NCBI GenBank assembly: GCA_942159475.1
Contig: OW804102.1
Location: 30,572,873 to 30,636,872 of the forward strand
Direction of reading: 5' to 3'
Source of the DNA: Sthenelais limicola
Lineage: Eukaryota > Annelida > Polychaeta > Phyllodocida > Sigalionidae
Length of the DNA: 64,000 bases
Part shown: one piece after another, positions 55,151 to 64,000 of the stretch
Layout of the letters: each line of letters opens with the position of its first letter
Numbering within the stretch: the stretch's first letter is position 1
Notes under the pieces: generated by a model
What the model was told of the DNA's origin: nothing
The model's database searches: none
The model's input: the letters and a program-made list of their open reading frames with translations, nothing else
Program-made: the position numbers and the translations under genes

Positions 55151-56682
55151 GCTGAGTTAGAGCTCTGTTGAGGCCAAGATGTGTTACCTCCTATCTCCCA
55201 GACACTAATGGAAGTCTAGCTTTATGAGCATATTTATGAATATATATAAACATATATTTAGCTTTAAACATTGGACTGGACCACACTAGGAGGCGCAGAT
55301 AACGAGGTGAGGGAGCACACAGTTATAAACTTCCCATTACATAAACCACTGTTATTCACTGCCTGGTGATATAGGCCTAGAATACAGGATATCATGAAGG
55401 TGAAATATGAGACATTTCACACCAAAGGAGAATGTATGACTCCTTTGATAGTGTACTTCTGGTTAATAAGACGAATTTATTACTGGGACATATTTATTGT
55501 CCTGTTGGTTTGACTTAGTTTGAAAATTGGGACTTTCTGCAACAACAACTGGCTAATAACCAAAAACTCGTTAACTGAAAGGTTTAGAAATACAACGGCG
55601 ATGCTCGAAAATATCCACAATGGACATGGGCTTATTTCCTAAATGTAATCATAGTAAATAGTATAATTAGCCTTTAATGAAATTTTAAAAAATGTATTGA
55701 ACATGATCCATTGGTACCTTAATGACACAAGATCGGATCTCATCAGTTACTAGAAACAAATAGGAAAAACATATAATATGGCAAAATAAATAGGTACGTT
55801 CCCACCCCGACCCCCACCCCATACACTTGTACACATTATATAACACTGTGGACCAGCCCAAGCGAGGAGATAGGACATAGATCGCATAAAGTCCAGACAC
55901 TTAAGTCTGGATATAAAATGTAATATTACATTTGGGAGGGATCGGGCTTGCCTGCTGGCTCTGTGCTCTGGACTCTATGTCCCCTCTGTCCACCCTACGC
56001 TCTCTTTGTTCCCTACATTCAAACAAGTAAAACGTGATCAGATTCTTCCCCCAGTCTGGCAGTCGTAGAGTATGGTGTATTGCTCCAACTAGGGTATGTG
56101 AGGGAGGGAGGGGGGACGGGGACGGGGAACGGTGAAGCGGGGGGGGGGTGGAGTCCAGGGGGTGTCCGGACATAACATTTTGTTCAGTGATTTATTGAAA
56201 GGGACTATAATTCTGTTAGTATTATATTAATACTGTATTTTTTAATTTGATATTTTTTATTCAGCCAAAACAGTATGTATCACGTATATTATTTTCAGTA
56301 ATCGCTGATTCTCTACAAATCCAATATATTGTATTAGAAATAAGATGAAAGAAATAGTAATCCACATACGGAAATATGCTATATGAAATAATTAAAACAT
56401 CAATTTAAAACCGTCACCGACACATTTTTCAAAATCCTAACAGTCAAGGCAGGGGTACTTAATCATTACAAACCTTGCCACCTGTATTAAAAAGCGTTGC
56501 TTATGTACCCTTGTAATTCAATTACTATTGCAGCTTACATTTATTTATTTATTGATAGGATTTATTTAAAGAAACATTTAAAGCCATTTTGTAGATTTTT
56601 CCCTTTTTCCTTCAGGCAAGGTTACGTATACCACTAGTGGCATATACGTATGCAACGTATCCCACTCTAGATACTTTGTTTC
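55151..56682. other. Noncoding stretch
   Basis: No supported gene. G-rich at about 56100-56160. Confidence 0.45.
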
Positions 56683-56805
56683 ATATAGAATACAGGTTAA
56701 CTAACGAGTTGGTGGAAGGAGGGTGAAAATTGCACCAGTTGCATAGCAATGAGTGCAACATTCTAAGTGACTAAAACCAACGAATTAGTTAACAGATTTA
56801 TTATA
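56683..56805. mobile_element. Family F foldback element, second copy
   Basis: CAGGTTAACTAACGAGTTGG ... CCAACGAATTAGTTAACAGATTTATTATAT. The ends match the 55.0 kb element but the arms have diverged in the middle. Confidence 0.7.
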
Positions 56806-57295
56806 TGCTTTAATAATATAAATAAGTTTTCAGAGCAATGCGTACAGATAATATAATAAATATACACATTTATAATAAAAACCCACTGTGTAACCAACCT
56901 ATGTAACTTAGTATTGAGCCTAGAACGTAACCTCGTAAAGTTACCTCCCACAGAAACTGGTTTTGCTCCACCCTGAAGGTGGTCCTATATAAGCCATCTT
57001 TCAGACGATCACCAACCATTTTATTCCATTTTTACTTCTCTCCTGTTTGAAGTGTTGAATAAAAAGACCTCAGCGATGGTTCCCTAGTTGTTAATTGAGG
57101 ACAAGACATATGGACGTCGTCTGGTGCAAGGACATTCTTGTCCCATCAATTTTTATAGAAAAGTGCGGGTTGAGGAATTGAGTGGGGTTTTAATGGCGAT
57201 ATAAAATACATGCAGTTGCCTACCAAGTAAGCAGTTTAAACTGTCAGCATAGCACATGACGCATTAGTTACAGTTCGTCACAACTAAAGGCACCG
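56806..57295. other. Noncoding, nothing recognised
   Basis: No gene or repeat supported. Confidence 0.4.
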
Positions 57296-57485
57296 TTCCA
57301 TTAGGCCGTAAAACGTGCGCATAAAAGGTGCGCGTAAACGGGAAGCCCTTTTTGTACAAGTGGATACCAAAGTGCACGTACAAATTCTCATAAGAAACCT
57401 ATCATCCAGTAAAAAAAACAGTTAGATTTTTACGGAAGCAGAGGCCGATTACTATGACACTTTTACGCGCACGTTTTACTTAACT
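57296..57485. mobile_element. Possible foldback element with GTAAAACGTGCGC arms
   Basis: GTAAAACGTGCGCATAAAAG on the left is complementary to CTTTTACGCGCACGTTTTAC on the right with few mismatches. About 190 bp, a single copy here. Confidence 0.5.
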
Positions 57486-57837
57486 TTGAAATGGTTAAAA
57501 TCACTGTTTTTAACAAAACCAAATGAAATGTAATATCGAAAGGTTACTATTATAATAAGGAGAGATACAGTTGGAAGCATCCAACCCAGTGCTTAGGTCT
57601 ATAAAGAATAAGACTTGGTCTATGAGAATATATTGATATCTGTTCGAATTTCTATGGACTTCAATGTCACTATTTCGCATACTGATTTTCTGGTCTATGC
57701 AAAATCTGTGGGTTTTTACTGTTACAGTTAGGCATAGGTTACCCGTTTATAGCATTCCAAATGACCTGTGCATGTGTAAAGACGCCTAATTAAAATTTTC
57801 CAATTAAGATTGATTTGCTCTCTATCACACATTCAGA
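57486..57837. other. Noncoding, nothing recognised
   Basis: No gene or repeat supported. Confidence 0.4.
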
Positions 57838-58006
57838 CACACTCTAACCTCCCACTCCCATTATCTCCCTTCTCCCCTTCCTCTCTCTTTGTCTCTGTCC
57901 CCCTCTCCCACCCTCTCTCCCTCTATCAGTCTGTCTGCCTCCTCTCTCTCCTCTCTTTATCTTCATCCCTCTCTCTCTCTCCCCTCTCTCTGTCTCTTCC
58001 CACATA
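57838..58006. repeat. CT-rich low-complexity tract
   Basis: CTCTCTCC/CCCTCTCC-type sequence. The 65-codon frame through it is low complexity. Confidence 0.85.
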
Positions 58007-58019
58007 AACAGCTCTGATA

Positions 58020-58248
58020 TCATAGTTCAGGGGGTGAGGGTTGTATTTTATAGCTCGGCACCTTACAAATATTCATAAATGTTTTGATGTTATTACTTTC
58101 TATGTTTTCTCGCTTTTGTGTTTTTCGCTCGGTATCCGGCTTGATGTAAGACTGGGACAGGCGAAAAACCCCGTAAGGGGACCTTTGAACCCCAGTATAA
58201 ATAAAATCTTTTAAGAAAAAATAAAAAAAAATAAAAATAAAACAAAAT
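58020..58248 (+). mobile_element. Possible retroposon 3' end with A-rich tail
   Basis: CCCCGTAAGGGGACCTTTGA hairpin, AATAAA near 58199 and an A-rich tail (58216-58250) resemble the polyadenylated end of a LINE/SINE or processed transcript. No target duplication could be identified and no second copy exists in the window. Confidence 0.4.
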
Positions 58249-58840
58249 TAGTTGAGTAATATATTATTCCCGTGTCAGTATATAGATCGCACATGTAGTG
58301 CACCATAAAAATATGTTCATAAATAATATCAATATCAACTCAAGCCCTCTTGTGACTGCTAAGTGTGTAACAACACTAATTAGGCTTAATTAGAGCGCTA
58401 ATTAAGTGAAATAGGCCTGCGTCAACACTCGTACCTATCGCCCATTTCAGTGTGGCTATTAATCCTTGTCTAACAATCCATCACTTTTTCCCATCAGCTG
58501 TGTGAAAAATAAATGGAGTAGAAGTTGTTTCTCTTCAGTATTCATCACTTGAATGAATGATGAGGCCAACAATTTTACAAGGGGGAGGGAAAGCAAGCAG
58601 GGTTTCAATAGTTTTTAACTCACCTTTTTAAATTTCTTAAAATAAATTACTAATTCTTGTATAATGATCATAAAGTTGGTAAGAATAATAGAATCAAATG
58701 ATTAATACCAAAATTATACGAAACAATAAATCAGTTTTGAACCCAAACTCAACACTGTGGTTTTTATTAATACATCAACATTGGTTTTGATCGTTTAGAA
58801 AGCGATAGAAATACAGAACACTTTCACCAAAAGTTTTGGT
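58249..58840. other. Noncoding, nothing recognised
   Basis: AT-rich. No supported feature. Confidence 0.4.
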
Positions 58841-58844
58841 ACAG

Positions 58845-59300
58845 CCTAGGCCCAAAGATGAGAGAGTCCCTTCAAACGGAGGGAAAGCCTCTCGCCTCAA
58901 ACACCAAAGTGCCATTATAATTCCATTAAGACTGCAAAATGTCATTATAAGCCCATTAGAACGCCTAGTCCTAGACCAGGAAACCAATTAGGGAAGTAGG
59001 CGTCCAATCACTGTTATAACATTCTTATGTGATCTGAGGGTTTGGGCCTAGACTGGGTAACAGCTTTAGATGGAGCTACTTGACAGCATTGACTTTTGCA
59101 AGTTGAACTAGGTTTCCCTCCGAACCGAGGGAAAGCCTCTTGCTCTAAACCACAAAATTCCATTAAAATCCTATTTCTAATTAGGGCACCTACGCCAGGG
59201 CCAGGAAAGCATTACCGCAGTAGGCGTCCAATCACTAACATCCATCCTTATCTGATCTGGAAGCCGGGTCTGGGAGGCTCTGAATTTAGACTGTACGTGG
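58845..59300. repeat. Family J repeats, two adjacent copies
   Basis: Blocks GAGAGTCCCTTCAAACGGAG with GGAAAGCCTCTCGCCTCAAA, then CATTATAA..CCCATTAGAACG and AAGTAGGCGTCCAATCACTG (58850-59040), repeat in diverged form at 59107-59290 (CCCTCCGAACCGAGGGAAAG ... GCAGTAGGCGTCCAATCACT). Confidence 0.65.
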
Positions 59301-60061
59301 GTGTTGGGCCACCGTTTGACTGATGAAACCATACAGACATATTCATGAGGGCAAAAGATTTATATCACAAGGGGAAATAGCAGCTCTGAGGAGGATAACA
59401 TAGGCAGAGCATAGATGACTGCCAGCTACTCAAGCACAGACATTACTCAAGTGTTTATGGAACGCCTCATGTGTCTTTACAGCAGAAGTGGGGGCAGAAG
59501 ATGGGGTAGGGAGTGGGTGTAATGCGGCTACAGGCTTCTCATAATAACTCATCTAGATGCATTAAAATCGCTTATATTGTTGTAGAATATTTTGAGGCTT
59601 GTCTATGGGTTGAATTTGAATATTAATGTCCTTTTGGTATTGGTGGAGCGGTGCATTAATTTGTTCACTAGATGTTACGGTCATAATATATTCTGTGGCA
59701 GTATATTTTGGATTTTATTAGACACTTGCCTATATTATTTACTTGAATAAAAACTGTTTATGAGGAGACCCCAGACGACACACGAGAACTAATTGGGACA
59801 TCAGCATTCAGCAAACAAAAATTCTTACAATGAAATGGGAAAAAAAGAATGGAATTAAATGGACTTAAACTTAAAAAATGACCTTTGTAGCCTCTAATTT
59901 ACATATATATAATGCAGACAACGACTTATGGGGCAGTGGTCTAAGAGGCTGGCTTTGGACCCAGCTGTCTACAGAATATTGAAAATGTTTAAATCTGCCA
60001 TTGTAGTGATTATATGGCTCTTCATAGCAGGAATAACTCTTGTTTTATTGTTGTTTTACAG
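59301..60061. other. Upstream of the LRR exon, probable intron
   Basis: No exon recognised. TTTTATTGTTGTTTTACAG at 60043-60061 is a good 3' splice site directly before the LRR coding exon. So at least the right part is probably intron, or the 5' flank of an alternative start. Confidence 0.5.
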
Positions 60062-60063
60062 AC

Positions 60064-60840
60064 ATGGACACCCTGACTCCTCTTCTCATCACAGCGACCA
60101 TGATCTTCACATGGTTCCTAAATCTCACACTAGGGAACAGCATATCCTACCCCTGCGCGCCACCGTGTGGCTGTGTCAAACACAAGAGGACATTAACCGT
60201 TAACTGCACTGCAAAAAACCTTGTTGCTTTCCCAGCCGAGATCCCACGGGCTTACGAGTACCGCCTCATCATGGCGAAGAACAACCTTTCCATTTTTACA
60301 GACAACATCTACCTTCAGAGAATCACATATCTGGACTTAAGTGATAATTTATTGACAGACATTCATCCGCATGCCATTTACATCCTTCATAAAAGGATCC
60401 GCGTGCTGCAGCTGCACAACAACCGCTTGCGACACATTCCCCAACAGCTCGCTGTCACCACCTTCAGGCAACTGGAGAAACTAACTCTCCATGGGAACCC
60501 AATCGTCTGTGACTGTAAAACAAAATGGCTGAAGCACTGGCTGAACAACGCCTCACATATCGCAAACAGGGCGCAGGTAGTTTGTAAAAATCGCAAGCTT
60601 TACGGACAGCCAGTTATGCGAGTGCCAGACGACCTGTTTCCATGCCAACTGCAAGCACTAGAGGATGCTGGGAAGGCTCTGGGGAAGATGGGGAACCCGA
60701 CTGTGATATTTGTGGTGTCTCTCCTGGCAATAGCCTTCATCTGGGGCTCGCTGTTTGTCATGTACTCCAAGTGTAAAACATCTACAGAGATTAAATGGAT
60801 TGAAGGCTCCAAGTGGACTGCTTTAGTTGATACTGACTGA
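60064..60840 (+). CDS. Small leucine-rich-repeat single-pass membrane protein
   Basis: 258 residues from ATG 60064 to TGA 60838-60840. A hydrophobic signal peptide (about residues 1-24) is followed by an N-terminal cysteine cap C31-x3-C35-x-C37-x10-C48. LRR-type segments then follow (about 66-145, with YLDLSDNLLTDI, VLQLHNNRLRHI and KLTLHGNP), then a C-terminal cap with C149-x-C151, C174 and C194. A transmembrane helix spans about 212-234 and a short cytoplasmic tail ends VDTD. Possible N-glycosylation sites include N20, N47, N74 and N162. This is an extracellular LRR receptor-like or adhesion protein of minimal size, similar in plan to vertebrate GPIb-beta/GPIX-type proteins. Orthology is not claimed. 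A splice acceptor at 60060-60061, two bases before the ATG, suggests that the 5' UTR exon(s) lie upstream and that the protein sits in one exon. It is the only convincing host gene seen here. Confidence 0.88.
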   Translation: MDTLTPLLITATMIFTWFLNLTLGNSISYPCAPPCGCVKHKRTLTVNCTAKNLVAFPAEIPRAYEYRLIMAKNNLSIFTDNIYLQRITYLDLSDNLLTDIHPHAIYILHKRIRVLQLHNNRLRHIPQQLAVTTFRQLEKLTLHGNPIVCDCKTKWLKHWLNNASHIANRAQVVCKNRKLYGQPVMRVPDDLFPCQLQALEDAGKALGKMGNPTVIFVVSLLAIAFIWGSLFVMYSKCKTSTEIKWIEGSKWTALVDTD

Positions 60841-60912
60841 AAACCTGACTGTTTATAGCTTGAAATATTTTGGTAATGTTAGAAACATGTTCAATTTTGT
60901 CTTGAAAACTAT

Positions 60913-60918
60913 AATAAA
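60913..60918 (+). terminator. Polyadenylation signal of the LRR gene
   Basis: AATAAA 73 bases after the stop codon, giving a short 3' UTR. Confidence 0.6.
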
Positions 60919-60939
60919 AACATGGCTATATTATATATG

Positions 60940-62150
60940 TATGAACATGTCCCTATTATAACCACATGTGAAGAAAAATCATAAGCTTACATGGCCATAA
61001 ATCTGAAGATTTCTACCATGTAAGTTTATTTCAACTACATTATATTTTTTCGATTTTATTCCATGACAGAGAAAGTGAAGAAAGGTTTTGGTTGAAATCA
61101 AACAAAAAAGTAGGTGCTTTATTGTATAGATTACAATCCATGCGCAAGAAACCCATAAACAATGGGACAGGGAATGGTTACATTATAATATCATATATAA
61201 AAAATAAACCTCAAAAACTCTAATTTTAAATTTGCACATGTACATAGACATTTTAAACACTGTTCTAAAGCACCCACTTCTCAATCTGTGAGGTAAATAG
61301 AATGCACAATCTATATTCATAACGAGAGAAACCATAGAAGTCTCTACCCTTTCCCTTAAGAATTTTAAAACAATGTCCGGTTCACTATGATATTAGGAAA
61401 TAAGTTTCAAATGGGAAGTATGGCTAGGTTTGGGCCAGGCTTCTGAAGATGAAATATGTTTAATACGATCTGTCTAGTACGTATTCAAAGGAAACCAATT
61501 ATTTTCATCAAAGTAAAAATGTAAATAGTTATTTCTGCTTTAATAAATATCTGAATGGGGCTATTTAACAGTGAAAATTGAGCTGCTTAAAAGAAGTATC
61601 CACTTTCAACACATTTCCAAAATTCGAAGGCAAAGGATGATTGAGATGAGGTAGATGTAATGTAATGAGTTTGAAATGATAAGCGTTTTTATGTCTTATT
61701 CATCAAGAGTGGAGATATATTTTCAATTAGGGAATTAAAACTAGTCCATTGGTGCATGATTTTTCTTCCTTCAGGAAATTTGTAAGATTTCAAATAAGTA
61801 ATATGATTTGGGAATATGCAGACATTGCGAAACCTGCCGGACCGTGGTCCTTGACCGTTGAAAGACATTTGGGACCTAAAGTTTCTCCGGTCTGACTGTC
61901 TGGAGAAAAATGTGTATAAAACGTAGGAGAAACATTTGGAGGACTGGTGAAACCTTTGGACCGGTGAAAAGGAACTTTCACCAGTCCTCCTGTCCAGTGA
62001 AAGTTCTAAAGTTTTCGCCATGTCTGAATATGTGCAGCTGCGAGCTCGTCAAAATCTGAGAGAACCACTTAAAAATATATGTGTAAAATGCTGATCTAGA
62101 GGTAAGCATGGAAGCAAGTGGACACTGTGATGGCCCTGATCCTCATTAAA
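60940..62150. other. Noncoding; hairpin at 61.94-61.99 kb
   Basis: No gene is supported. GGAGGACTGGTGAAA at about 61938 and its complement TTTCACCAGTCCTCC at about 61976 form a hairpin, within a block of CTGGTGAAA/GGACCGGTGAAA motifs. A minus-strand 110-codon frame crosses it but has no domain. Confidence 0.45.
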
Positions 62151-62405
62151 GCTCCATTCTGAGGTATCACGACAAAAAATTACGACCAAATTTACTCATA
62201 TTATGACTTATAAACAGCTACTGGTTAGCAGGAAAGGATTTCAGCGGGTCACCGAAATATAAATGTGGACATTATGAAGCCCTGTAGCAAAAACAACTAG
62301 ACAAAATCCTCGAAAAATGTTGGTCAAATGACTTTTAGATGGGTTGGAAAAGTAAGGAACATAAAGTAGAAAATCTTTAGTTTTTGACCAAGGTTAACTG
62401 AGGGT
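62150..62405 (+). repeat. Family K repeat, most complete copy
   Basis: AAAGCTCCATTCTGAGGTAT, then ACGACCAAATTTACTCATAT, CAGCGGGTCACCGAAATATA, GACTTTTAGATGGGTTGG and CTTTAGTTTTTGACCAAGGT. These blocks, in order, occur whole or in part at about eight places in this window. Length about 250 bp. No coding capacity, and no terminal inverted repeat was seen. Confidence 0.65.
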
Positions 62406-62578
62406 GCAGCTTAAAACATTGAAGGTTATAACTTCAATTGATAAAGCACACAATAAATATTTCATACAGTGCAACTCAATTGTATTGTGAATCTTCCTTT
62501 TCAGTGAAATATTAGCAAAATCTAGAAGCACATCACTAGAGCATATAATCTGCCATAGGTGAAAATGACTGTGTAGAT

Positions 62579-62813
62579 GGGCGAATTCGTCAGAAAATGT
62601 ACAATTACAATGTACCAATCCTCTCAAATAACCCAGATTTTAGACCAAAATGAGATTCAAATTTGAAATACAGTTCAACATAACCGAACAGATGCTTTGA
62701 ATCAACACAATGTCAAATATACCTAATTAATATTTATCATTTTTCAGACTAATTTAGCAGAATTTACTAGAAGTGTAGAGCTGACGATTGTACATTATCT
62801 GACGACCTGGTCC
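62579..62813 (-). mobile_element. Family A element, copy 15
   Basis: GGGCGAATTCGTCAGAAAAT ... ACATTATCTGACGACCTGGTCC, flanked by AGAT on both sides (62575-62578, 62814-62817). Confidence 0.82.
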
Positions 62814-62817
62814 AGAT

Positions 62818-64000
62818 GTATCAATATAAAACGTGCCTTATATTTCATCATGTATGTGTAATTGATGATCTGTAATTATTTATGTGAATAAATACATTTT
62901 TACCCAGCAAGCTTCGAATTTCCTTTTTTCATCTCTGAATAAAATGGAAGAAATATAATTCAAAATTGGGAATATTGCATTCAATTCGATAATAGGAAAC
63001 TTTAGTAATGGTAGCAGATGTCAAATATTCACACCAGAGGGCAGCAAGAACCGGTCCGAGAATGCATGCAACATGTGGTGTAGGGGCCAAGAAAATCTTA
63101 AAGATAGCCACAGTATCCATAATAGTCAAGCATTTTTCTGAGATGATTCACTAGTCTTTTCAATGATTGCTGTGTACGGATATTTCATCCCACTAATTCC
63201 CATATCAATGAAATATGATAATACCACCTGCAGAACGTCATAAAAAATCCTTTCCCTAGGCCCTACAGTCTACATTATTTTCTTTTTTTAAACCAGCTCA
63301 AATATATCAGACTGTGTACAATAACACAGCTACTTAAAAATGAGAAATCCACAAAATACAGACTATGAACTGAATTTTCAAAAAGATTTCACACAACATC
63401 TATGGACAATACGAAATCGAATATTAACTAAAATTTATTACAAAAACAAATTGTCTTTGTGTGGGAGTCACTCCCTCCAGAATAACAGAATAACCATAAT
63501 CCAACAGAAACTCGACCCGGAAGAAAGGCCGAAGTTGTCCGAAACTGTCGAGAGCAAATAAAGTTTTTAAAAAATCGAATTGATGTCTTCCCTTTGAGCA
63601 ATAATGAAAGGACAACGACCTCACTAGTGGTGAAAAGATTGGTTCACAATTTATCCCCCATTACATCATAGAAAATCGTTTTTCTCTGGACCCATCCCAC
63701 ACTTCGCCATCTGGTGTAGTGTCAGGAACTAACGACTAAAGCTTCTCTCATTGCAGTACTTACATCAATTCGGCAGGGTTAGCGGAGAATAGTGTAAAAT
63801 CACAAACTCTAGGCGTAATTATCTTGAAACACCATCTGCATCATCCTACAACTTCATACTACACCTGGCATAACTTGTCATGGTTTGATATACATGAGGA
63901 GTTGAGTTTAGTAGGGTGAATAACTTTTTAATTGCTTATATTTTTTTTTCATTTGATTTACCTTTTTTTAGATATTTTATTTTTTTTATTTCATAAAGTG
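62818..64000. other. Noncoding, nothing recognised
   Basis: AT-rich to the window end. Frames of 66-73 codons (for example 63340-63561) show no domain or splice context. Confidence 0.45.

Noticed and set aside
59928..60203. 91-codon frame with a hydrophobic segment upstream of the LRR exon
   Set aside because: It reads through the splice acceptor at 60061 in another frame; its hydrophobic part falls in the probable intron.
61689..62021. 110-codon minus-strand frame
   Set aside because: It crosses a hairpin with CTGGTGAAA repeats; no domain or gene context.
1..64000. CRISPR arrays, rRNA genes, intact tRNA genes
   Set aside because: The regular arrays have no unique spacers of fixed length and lie in a eukaryotic setting. 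The only tRNA-like A/B boxes are in the SINE at 5.3 kb.

Overview
The window looks like AT-rich, gene-poor animal (metazoan) nuclear DNA. It has microsatellites, minisatellites, many families of inverted-repeat elements, retroposons with target-site duplications, and one intron-split, secreted/membrane type coding exon. No bacterial or viral gene organisation was seen. The repeat style (a retroposon family ending in a (TCAC)n-type tail, elements rich in ACTTGCCC, many small foldback elements) suggests a marine invertebrate, possibly a mollusc. That placement is inference only, and no species can be named from the sequence.

Layout. 0-0.6 kb: one copy of a dispersed ~235 bp element called family A here. 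1.77-4.3 kb: a tandem array of 387 bp units with two perfect GTTGCCATGGTAAC palindromes per unit. 4.3-9.5 kb: decayed, unrecognised coding sequence on the minus strand, interrupted by a tRNA-like SINE and a piggyBac-like (TTAA) miniature element. 15.0-16.8 kb: a TCAG-rich minisatellite split by two miniature elements. 18.8-19.5 kb: a 28 bp minisatellite split by another element. 20-48 kb: dispersed repeat copies (families A to M), purine- or pyrimidine-rich repeats, and a decayed LINE fragment at 46.9-47.3 kb. 48.2-50.0 kb: a family A copy carrying a young tyrosine-recombinase element. 50-59.9 kb: more repeats, including a perfect 47 bp-arm hairpin at 55.0 kb. 60.06-60.84 kb: the only convincing host coding sequence, the terminal exon of a small leucine-rich-repeat membrane protein.

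The most interesting object is the element at 48343-49944. Read on the minus strand, it has a tyrosine recombinase with the R, K, H-x-x-R, W and Y residues in place. Two repeat blocks flank it in the order A1-YR-B1-A2-B2, and both pairs are identical by eye. This is the split-direct-repeat order of Ngaro/PAT-type YR retrotransposons, but no reverse transcriptase is present. The element is inserted in a family A copy with no target-site duplication, as expected for tyrosine-recombinase integration. It could be a non-autonomous YR retroelement, or a Crypton-like YR transposon in tandem with an internally deleted copy. The sequence alone does not decide between these.

Most reading frames in the window are chance or repeat-derived and are not annotated as genes. 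All repeat family names (A to M) are local labels. Boundaries were read by eye and may be off by a few bases, more for decayed copies.
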